64,000 nt of DNA from Kumtagia sp964244725 (GTDB lineage Bacteria; Pseudomonadota; Alphaproteobacteria; Rhizobiales; Rhizobiaceae), in the NCBI GenBank assembly GCA_964244725.1, contig CAXTJQ010000004.1, positions 124,001 through 188,000 of the forward strand. The letters are read 5' to 3'. The notes under the pieces were generated by a model. The model was not told where the DNA came from. It saw nothing but the letters and a program-made list of their open reading frames with translations, and did not search any database. The translations under genes were made by a program, and so were the position numbers. Of the stretch, positions 26,143 through 34,818 are shown piece after piece; position 1 is the stretch's first letter; the number at the start of each line of letters is the position of its first letter.

Positions 26143-26808
26143 ATGTCAATCAGATCGACCCGCACGACCACCACACTCGCGGCCCTCGGCCTCTTCGCGC
26201 TGACCGGCGTTCCGCTTGCCCATGCCGCCGACGCGGTGATGGAGGAGCCGCCGGCGCCGGCGGCGGAACAGCTTCCGGTCGCAAGCTGGACCGGCGCCTA
26301 TGGCGGCGCGACGGCCGGATACGGCTTCGCCGGCACATCCAAGGACGAGGCCTCCGACAACCGAATCGATACCGATGGCTTCGTCGCGCACGGCTTCCTC
26401 GGCTACAACCAGGAGGTCGGCAGCGGCATGGTGGCCGGCGTCGAGGGCGACCTCGGCTACAGCGGCGTCAAGGGCGAAGACGCCGGCGCCAAAGTCAGAT
26501 CCGGCGCCGACGGCTCGCTGCGCGCCCGGCTCGGCTACACCGTGACGCCGGAAGCGCTGCTCTACGTGACCGGCGGCGGTGCGGCCAAGACCATGTCGGT
26601 CGAGGAAGGCGGCGAGAAGGACAAGCAGACGCAGCTTGGCTATACGGCCGGCGTCGGCGCCGACGTGAAGCTCACCGACAAGGTGTTCGCGCGCGCCGAA
26701 TACCGCTACTCAGACTACGGCAGCGACAGCTTCTCGACCGGCAGCGGCGACCGCGACGTCGACGCCAAGGATCATCGCATCCAGCTGGGTCTCGGCATCC
26801 AGTTCTAG
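26143..26808 (+). CDS. Outer membrane beta-barrel protein (Omp25/31-like)
   Basis: A 221-residue protein. A Sec signal peptide (about 1-27: hydrophobic AALGLFALTGV, cleavage after AHA-A) is followed by a Pro/Ala-rich linker and alternating beta strands starting with WTGAYGGATAGYGF. It ends in LGLGIQF with the terminal Phe recognised by the Bam machinery. This is the Omp25/Omp31/OmpW-like eight-strand barrel common and abundant in Rhizobiales, involved in envelope stability. An AAGGAG site precedes the ATG. A strong hairpin follows the gene. Confidence 0.9.
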   Translation: MSIRSTRTTTTLAALGLFALTGVPLAHAADAVMEEPPAPAAEQLPVASWTGAYGGATAGYGFAGTSKDEASDNRIDTDGFVAHGFLGYNQEVGSGMVAGVEGDLGYSGVKGEDAGAKVRSGADGSLRARLGYTVTPEALLYVTGGGAAKTMSVEEGGEKDKQTQLGYTAGVGADVKLTDKVFARAEYRYSDYGSDSFSTGSGDRDVDAKDHRIQLGLGIQF

Positions 26809-26830
26809 AGCGGCTTCTCGATAGACAGCC

Positions 26831-26862
26831 AGGAGGCCGGGTTCGCGATGATCCGGCCTCCT
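26831..26862 (+). terminator. Predicted terminator after the barrel protein gene
   Basis: A perfect 10-bp GC-rich stem AGGAGGCCGG/CCGGCCTCCT with a 12-nt loop, followed by GTGTTTCAGATTT. It lies 22 nt after the barrel gene stop and 20 nt before the convergent GST gene stop, so it may serve both genes. Confidence 0.7.
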
Positions 26863-26882
26863 GTGTTTCAGATTTCAGCCAG

Positions 26883-27485
26883 TCACGCCTGGGTCGGCGC
26901 CAGCGCGGCCAGTTCGGGAAAGCTCCGATCGAATTTCGCGGCCCAGCGCTTGAGTTTCGCGCGGCCCGCCGTCCACTGGCCGGGGAAGCGAAGGTCGAGA
27001 TAGGCGAGCGTCGCGCGCAGCGCCAGATGGCCAGCATTCGGCTTCCTGCCGAATTTTGGCGGGTCGGCGTCGAGCACGTCGAGCGCGCGCACGACCTTGG
27101 ACCATTGCAGATCGAGCCAGGGCTGGTGGACCTTCTCGTCCGGCCGCATCCGCCGCTCGTAGACATGCGCGAGCAGGCAATCGCAGATGCCGTCGGCCAG
27201 GGCTTCGAGCCGCTCGGCCTCGAGGCGCTTGCCCGGGTTTCGCGGGAACAAGGCGTTGCCCGACAGCCGGTTCAGATGCTGGGTGATGACCCGGCTGTCG
27301 TAGATGCCGTCGCCGCCATCGGTGATTAGGCAGGGGATCTTACCGAGCGGGTTCACCGATGTCAGCTCCTCCGGCTGCGGGCCGGTCTGCACGACGATCT
27401 TTTCCAGCGAGACGCCCGCGAGCGCGGCGGCCATGACGACCTTGGCGCTGAAGGGCGACGGCGGCGAATAGAGAAGCTTGATCAT
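26883..27485 (-). CDS. Glutathione S-transferase family protein
   Basis: A 200-residue protein with an N-terminal thioredoxin-like GSH-binding domain (LLYSPPSPFSAKVVMAA near the start; VNPLGKIPCLI with the cis-Pro; DSRVITQHL for gamma-Glu binding) and an all-helical C-terminal domain. The substrate is unknown. The start places the first beta strand at residue 2. Upstream in-frame codons overlap the RNase T2 gene region and were not used. Confidence 0.9.
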   Translation of the reverse strand: MIKLLYSPPSPFSAKVVMAAALAGVSLEKIVVQTGPQPEELTSVNPLGKIPCLITDGGDGIYDSRVITQHLNRLSGNALFPRNPGKRLEAERLEALADGICDCLLAHVYERRMRPDEKVHQPWLDLQWSKVVRALDVLDADPPKFGRKPNAGHLALRATLAYLDLRFPGQWTAGRAKLKRWAAKFDRSFPELAALAPTQA

Positions 27486-27510
27486 GGGACGATCCTGTTG
27501 GGGAACGGGC

Positions 27511-28284
27511 TCAGCCGCCACGCACGGGCGGCATGACGATCTTGTCGAGGCGGCAGGACCGGCGGTCGATTTCGGGACAACCGCGAAAGCCCAGGTCCTT
27601 TGTCAGGCAGATGCGCACGTCGCGCAGATAGCGCTTGTCGCAGGTGACGGCGACGCCGGCGGCCTTCAAGCCGGGGTTGGCCGCGACGAAGGAGCGTTCC
27701 GCCTCGCCGGGCCCGAGCGCGCGATCGGCGGCAAGCTGACGGAATTCGGCCGGCACAGCGACCTTTTCTCGCGCCCGGCGCAGCAGGTCGAAATAGGCGT
27801 CCTGCGACAGGCCGGAGCATACGCCGTGCGTGCGCCATTCGTGGCGGATGAGACTGGCCGACGGCATCAAATCATAGAGCGAGCGCATCAGCGCCTGGTC
27901 GACATCGTCCGCGCCGGTCTCGCATTCGCGCGGAAATCCGCGCTCGAACTGGGGCCACAGGCCGTGGACGACGAAGGCGTAGGGCCGCTTCGACCGGCAC
28001 TGCTGCCGGTTGGCGTCCTCGCCTTCCGCCTCGCAGTAGCTCGGCGACCAGGATAGCGCCAGCACGTAGAAGTCGAACGGTTGCGAGGAAGCCGCGGCGC
28101 GGCGCTCCGGCCGATTGGCGGACGTATCTCGCGGCGCGGCGTTTGGGGCCCGGTCTGGCGCGCCGTTGGCGATCGGGGTGGGGGCGGCGGCTTGCCGTTG
28201 CGGCTGGTCGTCGCAGCCGACGACAAGAGCCGCAAACGCCGCCGTGAGAGCGAACCACAAAGGACGGCGCTTGCGCCGGGTCAT
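27511..28284 (-). CDS. RNase T2 family ribonuclease, predicted lipoprotein
   Basis: A 257-residue protein. The N-terminus has a hydrophobic segment ending in a lipobox-like VVGC at residue 24, suggesting a membrane-anchored periplasmic or outer-membrane lipoprotein. After a Pro/Ala-rich linker comes the RNase T2 domain with both catalytic segments: FVVHGLWPQ (CAS I) and HEWRTHGVC (CAS II), and several cysteines for disulfides. RNase T2 enzymes degrade single-stranded RNA without metal. The gene is followed by the GST gene and preceded by a secreted protein of unknown function. Confidence 0.9.
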   Translation of the reverse strand: MTRRKRRPLWFALTAAFAALVVGCDDQPQRQAAAPTPIANGAPDRAPNAAPRDTSANRPERRAAASSQPFDFYVLALSWSPSYCEAEGEDANRQQCRSKRPYAFVVHGLWPQFERGFPRECETGADDVDQALMRSLYDLMPSASLIRHEWRTHGVCSGLSQDAYFDLLRRAREKVAVPAEFRQLAADRALGPGEAERSFVAANPGLKAAGVAVTCDKRYLRDVRICLTKDLGFRGCPEIDRRSCRLDKIVMPPVRGG

Positions 28285-28289
28285 GGCAA

Positions 28290-28727
28290 TCAGCGCAGGA
28301 CGCGGCAGCGGCCGTTGTAGACGAACCAGCGGTCGAAGCCCGCGACGCAGAACTCGACGTTCTCGCCCAGGCCCACGAAGCCCATCCGGCCCTCGACCAG
28401 ATACCAGAGATCGCGCGTGTTGCCGTCCGATAGCACCACGTCGGCCGTGCAATAGCGGCGCGCGATCGGCCAGTCCTCGCTGTCGGGGATGTAGCGGTCC
28501 TCGCGGACGTTGCGAAAATCGAGGATGCTGACCTGCGGCAGATTGGGAACGTGCATGACCTGATAGTCGAAGCGGGCCGAAATCTTGTTCAGGTAAGCCG
28601 GCTTGCCGCACAACTCGTCGTTCTCGCGGACCTGCGCGCCGAGATCGGCGGCGCGCGAGACCGAGGGCAGGCTTGCGCTGCCAGAGGCGATCGCCAGCGC
28701 GAGGGCCGTCTTTGCGATGCGCGACAT
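28290..28727 (-). CDS. Secreted protein of unknown function
   Basis: A 145-residue protein with a clear Sec signal peptide (IAKTALALAIASGSASL, cleavage about SRA-A). The mature part has five cysteines (in DELCGKPAY, ARRYCTADV, VEFCVAGF, NGRCRVLR region and spacing that allows two disulfides) and many aromatic residues. I do not recognise a characterised family. The start is set by GGAGG 4 nt upstream. It lies 5 bp upstream of the RNase T2 lipoprotein gene on the same strand, so the two are probably co-expressed and both act in the periplasm. Confidence 0.8.
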   Translation of the reverse strand: MSRIAKTALALAIASGSASLPSVSRAADLGAQVRENDELCGKPAYLNKISARFDYQVMHVPNLPQVSILDFRNVREDRYIPDSEDWPIARRYCTADVVLSDGNTRDLWYLVEGRMGFVGLGENVEFCVAGFDRWFVYNGRCRVLR

Positions 28728-28793
28728 GAAGCCTCCGAAACTCGTGAATCTCATAGATCAATTGCGTCACTCTGCGCAAAGCCCGGCCGGGGG

Positions 28794-29651
28794 TCAAGCA
28801 GGAGGAACGTCCTCGACAAGCCATTCGACCGTCCAGCCGCCGCCGGATTGCGCGAGCGCGGATTGCAGGGCGGGCAGTATGACCTTCAACTCGTCCTCCA
28901 GCGTGTATGGCGGGTTGACGACGATCAGCCCGCTTCCGTCGAGGCGCGGCGGCGTGGAGGGCGCGCGCAGATCGAGGCGGATGTCGAGGATCCTGGCGAT
29001 GCCGCTGCGCATCAGCGCGCGGCGAAAGCCCGCCACCGCTTCCCAATCCTTGATCGGGTACCACAGGGCATAGATGCCGCCAGGCCAGCGCCGATGGGCC
29101 GTGAAAAGGCCGGCGACGAGGCGGTCGAACTCGCCCGGCTCCTCGAAGGGCGGATCGACGAGCACGAGGCCGCGCTTCTCCTTGGGCGGCAGATGCGCGC
29201 CGAGCGACAGCCAGCCGTCGAGTTCGATGATTCGAACCTGGAAGTCACCATCGAACAGGCGGCCCAGGGTGCGCGCGTCCTCGCGATGCAGTTCGATCGC
29301 GGTCAGCCGGTCCTGCTTGCGCAGCAGATGGCGGATCAAGGCGGGCGAGCCGGGATAGCGCTTCAAGCCGCCATCCGGATTCCTGAAAGCGACGGCATCG
29401 AGGTAGGGACGCATCAGGTCGCCCGCCGCAGCCGCTACCCCGGTCTGCATCAGCTTTCCGATTCCCGAGCGCCATTCGCCGCCGCGCTGCGCCTCGCTGG
29501 CGGTCAAGTCGTAGAGGCCGGCCCCGGCATGGGTATCGATGACGCGGAACGCCTTGTCCTTGCGCTTGAGGTATTCGACGAGCCGCGTGACGACGACATG
29601 CTTGAAGACATCGGCGAAATTGCCTGCATGGAAGGCGTGGCGGTAGTTCAA
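28794..29651 (-). CDS. rlmJ: 23S rRNA (adenine(2030)-N6)-methyltransferase
   Basis: A 285-residue RlmJ homologue. The N-terminal NYRHAFHAGNFADVFKH matches the family start, followed by DTHAGAGLYDL (SAM binding) and the catalytic DPPFEEPGEF. RlmJ methylates A2030 of 23S rRNA. There is no ATG in the right place; the conserved N-terminus begins at a TTG codon, which is taken as the start, with no clear ribosome-binding site. It begins 10 nt after the stop of the upstream membrane-protein gene. Confidence 0.9.
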   Translation of the reverse strand: MNYRHAFHAGNFADVFKHVVVTRLVEYLKRKDKAFRVIDTHAGAGLYDLTASEAQRGGEWRSGIGKLMQTGVAAAAGDLMRPYLDAVAFRNPDGGLKRYPGSPALIRHLLRKQDRLTAIELHREDARTLGRLFDGDFQVRIIELDGWLSLGAHLPPKEKRGLVLVDPPFEEPGEFDRLVAGLFTAHRRWPGGIYALWYPIKDWEAVAGFRRALMRSGIARILDIRLDLRAPSTPPRLDGSGLIVVNPPYTLEDELKVILPALQSALAQSGGGWTVEWLVEDVPPA

Positions 29652-29661
29652 GGGGTCGACA

Positions 29662-30273
29662 TCAGCGATCCGTCGGTCCCCTGCCCCAGCGCGGCTTGGC
29701 CTCGCCGTCCGGCGCAACGCCTGCCGCACGGCGGCGGCCGAGCGAAATGGCGAGGCCGATGAAACCGACCGCCATGATGCACAAGCCGAACGGCTGGGCG
29801 CGGGGATCGTAGGCGCCGAAGCCGCCCAAGAGGTGGAGGTCGACCGTCTGGATTTGCGCAGGGCCGGTATCGCCCGGCCCGACCGTGAATCGGTAGTTTC
29901 CGCCCTCGATGTCGGTGAGGGCGCCTGCCTCGATGCGGTAGACCGACTGCGCGGTCTGCGGCGAATCCTCACGCTTTTTCGCGCCCGCGGCGCCGACCGG
30001 CTGCGCGAAGACGGTGCGGCCGTCGGTGGCGACGGTCAGGGTGAGAAGACTGCCCGCCGGCGCGGCTTGCGGCGCGATGCCGGTCACGTCGAGCACCATG
30101 TTGACCGGCGAATCCGACGAGGCCAGGGCCTTTTCGACAGGCCGGAACCCGCCCGCCGCGTCGTAAACGGACCACGTTCCGATTTCGTGGCCAGCGAGGC
30201 GGGTGATCGCCCAGGGATAGCCGAAGCCGATCGCCGCGCCGATGAGAAGGATCAGAAGGAAGACGAAGCGCAT
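29662..30273 (-). CDS. Membrane protein of unknown function
   Basis: About 203 residues with an N-terminal signal-anchor (FVFLLILLIGAAIGFGYPW), a periplasmic domain of about 130 residues with beta-rich composition, and a second transmembrane helix near residue 165 (GLCIMAVGFIGLAISLG) followed by a basic cytosolic tail. I do not recognise the family; similar proteins occur next to rlmJ in rhizobia, to my recollection. The ATG start is preferred over an in-frame GTG 24 nt upstream. Confidence 0.7.
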   Translation of the reverse strand: MRFVFLLILLIGAAIGFGYPWAITRLAGHEIGTWSVYDAAGGFRPVEKALASSDSPVNMVLDVTGIAPQAAPAGSLLTLTVATDGRTVFAQPVGAAGAKKREDSPQTAQSVYRIEAGALTDIEGGNYRFTVGPGDTGPAQIQTVDLHLLGGFGAYDPRAQPFGLCIMAVGFIGLAISLGRRRAAGVAPDGEAKPRWGRGPTDR

Positions 30274-30322
30274 CAGCAATTCCCGCACGCGCGACACAGG
30301 CGCGGATCGCGCAACGACGCGA

Positions 30323-30772
30323 TCACGACTTGCGTTCCCACCGGCGCTCCGGCGTCTGCTGCCAATAGGTCACGTCGTGGCCGGCGGCGCGCTGCAGCTT
30401 CCATTGCGCGCGGGCTTCCTCGACCTGGGCTGCATCGTGACCGTCGAACATGAACACCATGCGCTGGTAGGGCGCCGCGTCGGGCGCCGTTGCGCCGTCG
30501 ACGACGAAGCGCACTTCGGCTCGATTCGGATTGGCGTCGCCGGTCGTCAATACGATGGGCTGATGGTCGGCATGAGGTTCGCGGTCGGAGCCGTGCGCGA
30601 GGAACGAATCGTCGCGATAGGTCCAAAGATGGGCGTCGAGCCCGTCGCGGCGCTCCTCGCTGCCGGTCTGGATCACGGCGCGCCAGCCGCGCTGCACCGT
30701 CTTCTCCACGAGCGCCGGCAAGGCTTCCCCGAGAGACGATTCGGTCAGGTGGTAGAACAGGATTTCGGTCAT
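30323..30772 (-). CDS. holC: DNA polymerase III chi subunit
   Basis: A 149-residue HolC-family protein (typical length). The start TEILFYHLTESSLGEALP and the C-terminal QRMVFMFDGHDAAQVEEARAQW are characteristic. In the replisome, chi links the clamp loader to SSB. It lies 10 bp downstream of pepA on the same strand, the usual pepA-holC pairing in alphaproteobacteria. Confidence 0.93.
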   Translation of the reverse strand: MTEILFYHLTESSLGEALPALVEKTVQRGWRAVIQTGSEERRDGLDAHLWTYRDDSFLAHGSDREPHADHQPIVLTTGDANPNRAEVRFVVDGATAPDAAPYQRMVFMFDGHDAAQVEEARAQWKLQRAAGHDVTYWQQTPERRWERKS

Positions 30773-30782
30773 CGGACCGCCC

Positions 30783-32276
30783 TCAGTTCTCATAGTGGTC
30801 GCGCACGAGGCGGTCGAGCAGGCGGACACCGAAGCCGGACGCCCAGGACTGGTTGATCTCGGTCGCCGGCGACGCCATGGCGGCGCCGGCGATGTCGAGA
30901 TGCGCCCACGGCGTCTCCTTGACGAAGCGCTGGAGGAACTGCGCGGCGGTGATCGCGCCGCCATGGCGGCCGCCGGTGTTCTTCATGTCGGCGTTCTTGG
31001 TGTCGATCATCTTGTCGTATTCAGGCCCCATCGGCAGGCGCCACAGACGTTCCTGCGTGCTCTGGCCGGCCGCGACAAGGCGTTCGGAAAGCTCGTCATG
31101 GTTGGAGAACAGGCCGGCATAGGTCGTGCCGAGGCCGACGATGATCGCGCCGGTGAGCGTCGCGAGATCGACCATGAAGCGCGGCGCGAAGCGCTCGTTG
31201 CAATACCAGAGCGCGTCGGCCAGCACGAGGCGGCCCTCGGCGTCGGTGTTGATGACCTCGATCGTCTGGCCGGACATGGACGTGACGATGTCGCCCGGGC
31301 GCTGTGCGTTGCCGTCGAGCATGTTCTCGACGCAGCCGATGATGCCGACGACATTGGCCTTGGCCTTGCGCGACGCCAGCGCGTGCATCAGGCCCGTGAC
31401 GGCGGCCGCACCGCCCATGTCGCCCTTCATGTCCTCCATGCCGGCGGCCGGCTTGATCGACACCCCGCCCGAATCGAAGACGACGCCCTTGCCGACGAAG
31501 GCGATCGGCTTTTCGTCCTTCTTGCCGCCGTTCCACTGCATGACGACCAGGCGCGCCGGCCGCACCGACCCCTGCGCGACGCCGAGCAGAGCGCCCATGC
31601 CGAGCTTGCGCATTTCCTTCTCGGTCAAAATCTCGACCTCGACGCCGAGGCTTTCCAGCGCCTGGGCCTTCGCGGCGAATTCGACAGGGCCGAGGATGTT
31701 GGCCGGTTCGTTGACCAGATCGCGGGCCATCGTCACCCCCTCGACCACGGCATTGGCGTCTTCGAACGCCCTGGCCGCCCCGTCCGGATCGGAGCAGTGG
31801 ATCGTCACCTGGGCAGGCTTGTCGGAGGCAGGCGGCTCGCCATCGTCCTTCTTGGTCTTGTAGGCATCGAAACCGTAGCTGCGCAAAAGCAGGCCGGCGG
31901 CGATGTCGGCGACCTGCCTGGCATCGAGAGATACGCCGGGCAATTCCGCGACGACCGCGATCTCCCTCGCGCGTCGGATTTGAGCGGCGATCACGCCGCC
32001 GGTCTTCAGCCAGGAATACTCGCTCAGCGCACTCGTCTTGCCGACGCCGATCGCGATCAGCCTGTCCAGCGACGAGCCTTGCGGCGCCAAAACGTCGACC
32101 GGGGCGCCCGCTTTGCCCTTGAATTCGGCGATCGAGAAGGCCCGCGACAAGACGTTGCCGGGATCGCAGAGCCTCGCCTGCTCGCCGAACGCCAGATTGT
32201 CGGCGACAAGCAGAACGGCGATGCCGCTTTTGGGCGCGGCGAAACTCGCGAAGGCGACGGATGGCATGACGGTCAT
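30783..32276 (-). CDS. pepA: Leucyl aminopeptidase
   Basis: A 497-residue M17 metallopeptidase, full length. The signature NTDAEGRLVLADAL and the metal-binding stretch GKGVVFDSGGVSIKPAAGMEDMKGDMGG are intact. It removes N-terminal residues in the cytoplasm; PepA proteins can also bind DNA as accessory factors in recombination. Divergent from lptF. The ATG at 32276 gives the family length. Confidence 0.96.
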   Translation of the reverse strand: MTVMPSVAFASFAAPKSGIAVLLVADNLAFGEQARLCDPGNVLSRAFSIAEFKGKAGAPVDVLAPQGSSLDRLIAIGVGKTSALSEYSWLKTGGVIAAQIRRAREIAVVAELPGVSLDARQVADIAAGLLLRSYGFDAYKTKKDDGEPPASDKPAQVTIHCSDPDGAARAFEDANAVVEGVTMARDLVNEPANILGPVEFAAKAQALESLGVEVEILTEKEMRKLGMGALLGVAQGSVRPARLVVMQWNGGKKDEKPIAFVGKGVVFDSGGVSIKPAAGMEDMKGDMGGAAAVTGLMHALASRKAKANVVGIIGCVENMLDGNAQRPGDIVTSMSGQTIEVINTDAEGRLVLADALWYCNERFAPRFMVDLATLTGAIIVGLGTTYAGLFSNHDELSERLVAAGQSTQERLWRLPMGPEYDKMIDTKNADMKNTGGRHGGAITAAQFLQRFVKETPWAHLDIAGAAMASPATEINQSWASGFGVRLLDRLVRDHYEN

Positions 32277-32551
32277 GAGAAAGTCCCGATTTCGGCGCGT
32301 ACCGGCCGCGCCCGACATTTCGTCGGTTTCGCCGATCTTGGCAAGGACCCCGCGGCCTTGGCCACGGGCAAGCCGCAGGTCTTGTGCGGTAACGGATCGT
32401 TGACCATGTTTCTTGCCGCTTTGTTAGCCGCAATTGGCGACAAGTCGAACGAACCGAAGCGCGAAGACGCCGAGCCGGCCGCGGAGTTTGATTGTTTCGG
32501 CGAATTGGCGCAGTAGCGGCGGCAAACAGGGGGCATCTCGACGCGAGGCCG

Positions 32552-33733
32552 ATGCCAGTCATCCAACGCTATGTCCTGCGGCGCACCGTCGAGGTGTTCG
32601 CCGCCGCGATGTTCTGGACGCTGGCGATCGTCTGGACCACGCAGGTGCTCGGGCGGATCGACCTCGTCACCGACAACGGCCAGTCGGCCTTGACCTTCTT
32701 CGAGATCGCGACCCTGATCCTGCCCTCGATCTTCCCGATCGTCCTGCCGTTCGCGCTGGTCATCGCGGTGGCGCAGACGCTGAGCGTGATGAATTCGGAT
32801 TCGGAACTCGTGGTTATCAACGCGGCCGGCAGTTCGCGCGCCGCCGTCGTGCGGCCGATCGTCCTGCTGGCTCTCGTCGCCAGCGTTGTCTCCTTCGCCG
32901 TCGACAACGGCCTCGACCCCTACGCGCGCGACCGTGGCCGCCATCTCGTCGCCGCCGCGCGGGCCGATCTCCTGTCGCTGGTGATCCAGGAAGGCACGTT
33001 CCGCAAGGTCGACGACGGACTTTACGTGCAGGTCGGCAGGCGCCTGCCGGACGGCAGGCTCGGCGGCATCTTCGTGGCCGATTCACGCGAGGAAGGCGTC
33101 GACCTGATCTACTACGCCAAGACGGGCGCCATCGTGGAGCAGGATGGAAAGAGCCTCCTCATCATGGACGACGGCGTCGTGCATCGCAAAAGCCCGGCGG
33201 GCGACGTATCGATCGTGCGATTCAAATCCTATGTCTTCGACCTCGCCGTGTTCGCCAAGGCGGCCGAAGCGGTCACCATGTATCCAAAGGACCGGACGAT
33301 CGGCTATCTGGTCGATCCCGACCCCAACGATCCCATCTTTCAGAAGAACCCGCAGACGTTCCAGATCGAGTTGCACCGCAGGCTGAGCGAATGGCTCTAT
33401 CCGCTCGTCTTCGCGCTGGTCGCGCTGGCGGTCGCCGGCGACGCGCGGTCGCATCGCGAGAGCCGGGTGAACCCGATGATCACCGCGATCGTCATCAGCC
33501 TGTTCGTGCGCTGGCTGGGCTTTTTCGTCACCAACCAGACGCAGTCGCAAGCCTGGCTGATCCCTGTCATCTATTTCGTACCGCTCGGAACATCGGCCTT
33601 GTGCGTCTGGTTCATCGCCGCCAACCGAGCGCTGGAACTTCCCTCCGCATGGTGGGAGCGACTGTCCGATACGGTGCGGGCCTGGAGAACACGCCAGGCG
33701 GCGTCGTGGCGGCGGAAATCGGGGCCGGCATGA
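32552..33733 (+). CDS. lptF: LPS export ABC transporter permease LptF
   Basis: A 393-residue inner-membrane permease of the YjgP/YjgQ family. It has three transmembrane helices before a periplasmic beta-jellyroll domain (about residues 125-285) and three after it. The start IQRYVLRRTVEVFAAAMFW is the usual N-terminal amphipathic helix. With LptG and LptB it extracts LPS from the inner membrane and passes it to LptC/A/D. The ATG at 32552 is used. Its stop overlaps lptG (ATGA). Confidence 0.94.
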   Translation: MPVIQRYVLRRTVEVFAAAMFWTLAIVWTTQVLGRIDLVTDNGQSALTFFEIATLILPSIFPIVLPFALVIAVAQTLSVMNSDSELVVINAAGSSRAAVVRPIVLLALVASVVSFAVDNGLDPYARDRGRHLVAAARADLLSLVIQEGTFRKVDDGLYVQVGRRLPDGRLGGIFVADSREEGVDLIYYAKTGAIVEQDGKSLLIMDDGVVHRKSPAGDVSIVRFKSYVFDLAVFAKAAEAVTMYPKDRTIGYLVDPDPNDPIFQKNPQTFQIELHRRLSEWLYPLVFALVALAVAGDARSHRESRVNPMITAIVISLFVRWLGFFVTNQTQSQAWLIPVIYFVPLGTSALCVWFIAANRALELPSAWWERLSDTVRAWRTRQAASWRRKSGPA

Positions 33734-34818
33734 TCGGCTTCACGCTCGGGCGCTATTTCTTCGGCCGCTACGTCGCCATCACATGCTGGATCTTTGCCGG
33801 CGTGTTCGCGCTGATCTTCCTGATCGATTTCACCGAATTGTCGAGCCGGACATCCGGCCTGCCGGGGTTTACGTTCCTGGCCGCGCTCGGCGTCTCGGCG
33901 TTCCGTGTTCCGATGATCATGCAGCAGACGGTGCCATTCGTCGCGCTGTTCTCGGCGATGGCCACGCTGATCTCGCTCAACCGCAAATACGAGCTGGTCA
34001 TCGCGCGGTCCGCAGGCGTGTCGGCCTGGCAGTTCCTGCTGCCATGCTGCCTGGGCGCATTCCTGTTCGGCCTCGCCACGGTCCTGCTGCTCAACCCCCT
34101 GGCCGCGCGTGGCTACGCGCAGTCGGAATTGCTCGAAACCGTCATCCGATCGGGCTCCTCGAACAAGGTTTCCGCGTTCTCGGCGCCCTGGATCCGGCAA
34201 AGATCGGACGGCGCCGACACGATCATCGGCGCGCGCGCCATCCTGAACCAGGGCGTCGAACTTTCCGACGCAGTGTTCTTTCTGCTCAATGATTCCGGCG
34301 ACATCGTCGAGCGCAAGGATGCGCGGCGCGCCTTCTTGCGGGACGGTTCCTGGGAACTCCAGGATGTCCGGCGGTTCAAGGACGGCATGCCGGTGGAAGC
34401 GGTTGCGGCCGACAGTGTCGCCACAAATCTGAAGCCGGAATTCGTGCAGGAACGGCTGGCGCGGCCCGAAACCATCCCGTTCTTCGACCTCCCGTCGAAG
34501 GTCGAGATCGCGCGATCCTTCGGGCTGCGCGCGAACGCTTTTTCGATGCAATTTCATACGCTTATGGCGCTTCCGGCACTGCTGGTCGCGATGACACTGA
34601 TCGCCGCTACGGTGTCGATGCGGTTCGCCCGGATGGGCCAGTCGGCGACGATGATTCTGGGTGGCGTGCTGGCGGGCTTTCTGCTTTATGTCGTATCGGT
34701 TCTCGTCAGGGCTTTCGGCAACGCCGGATTCGTGCCGCCCTACGTCGCAGCATGGTTGCCGGTGGTTGTCGCTTTGATGTTCGGGGTTACGTTCCTCCTC
34801 TACAAGGAAGACGGCTAG
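33730..34818 (+). CDS. lptG: LPS export ABC transporter permease LptG
   Basis: A 362-residue partner of LptF with the same layout: an N-terminal amphipathic helix (GRYFFGRYVAIT), six transmembrane helices and a periplasmic jellyroll (about 150-265). It forms the LptB2FG exporter. It starts inside the lptF stop codon and its own TAG stop overlaps the GTG start of lptD, so the three genes are a tightly coupled unit. Confidence 0.94.
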   Translation: MIGFTLGRYFFGRYVAITCWIFAGVFALIFLIDFTELSSRTSGLPGFTFLAALGVSAFRVPMIMQQTVPFVALFSAMATLISLNRKYELVIARSAGVSAWQFLLPCCLGAFLFGLATVLLLNPLAARGYAQSELLETVIRSGSSNKVSAFSAPWIRQRSDGADTIIGARAILNQGVELSDAVFFLLNDSGDIVERKDARRAFLRDGSWELQDVRRFKDGMPVEAVAADSVATNLKPEFVQERLARPETIPFFDLPSKVEIARSFGLRANAFSMQFHTLMALPALLVAMTLIAATVSMRFARMGQSATMILGGVLAGFLLYVVSVLVRAFGNAGFVPPYVAAWLPVVVALMFGVTFLLYKEDG

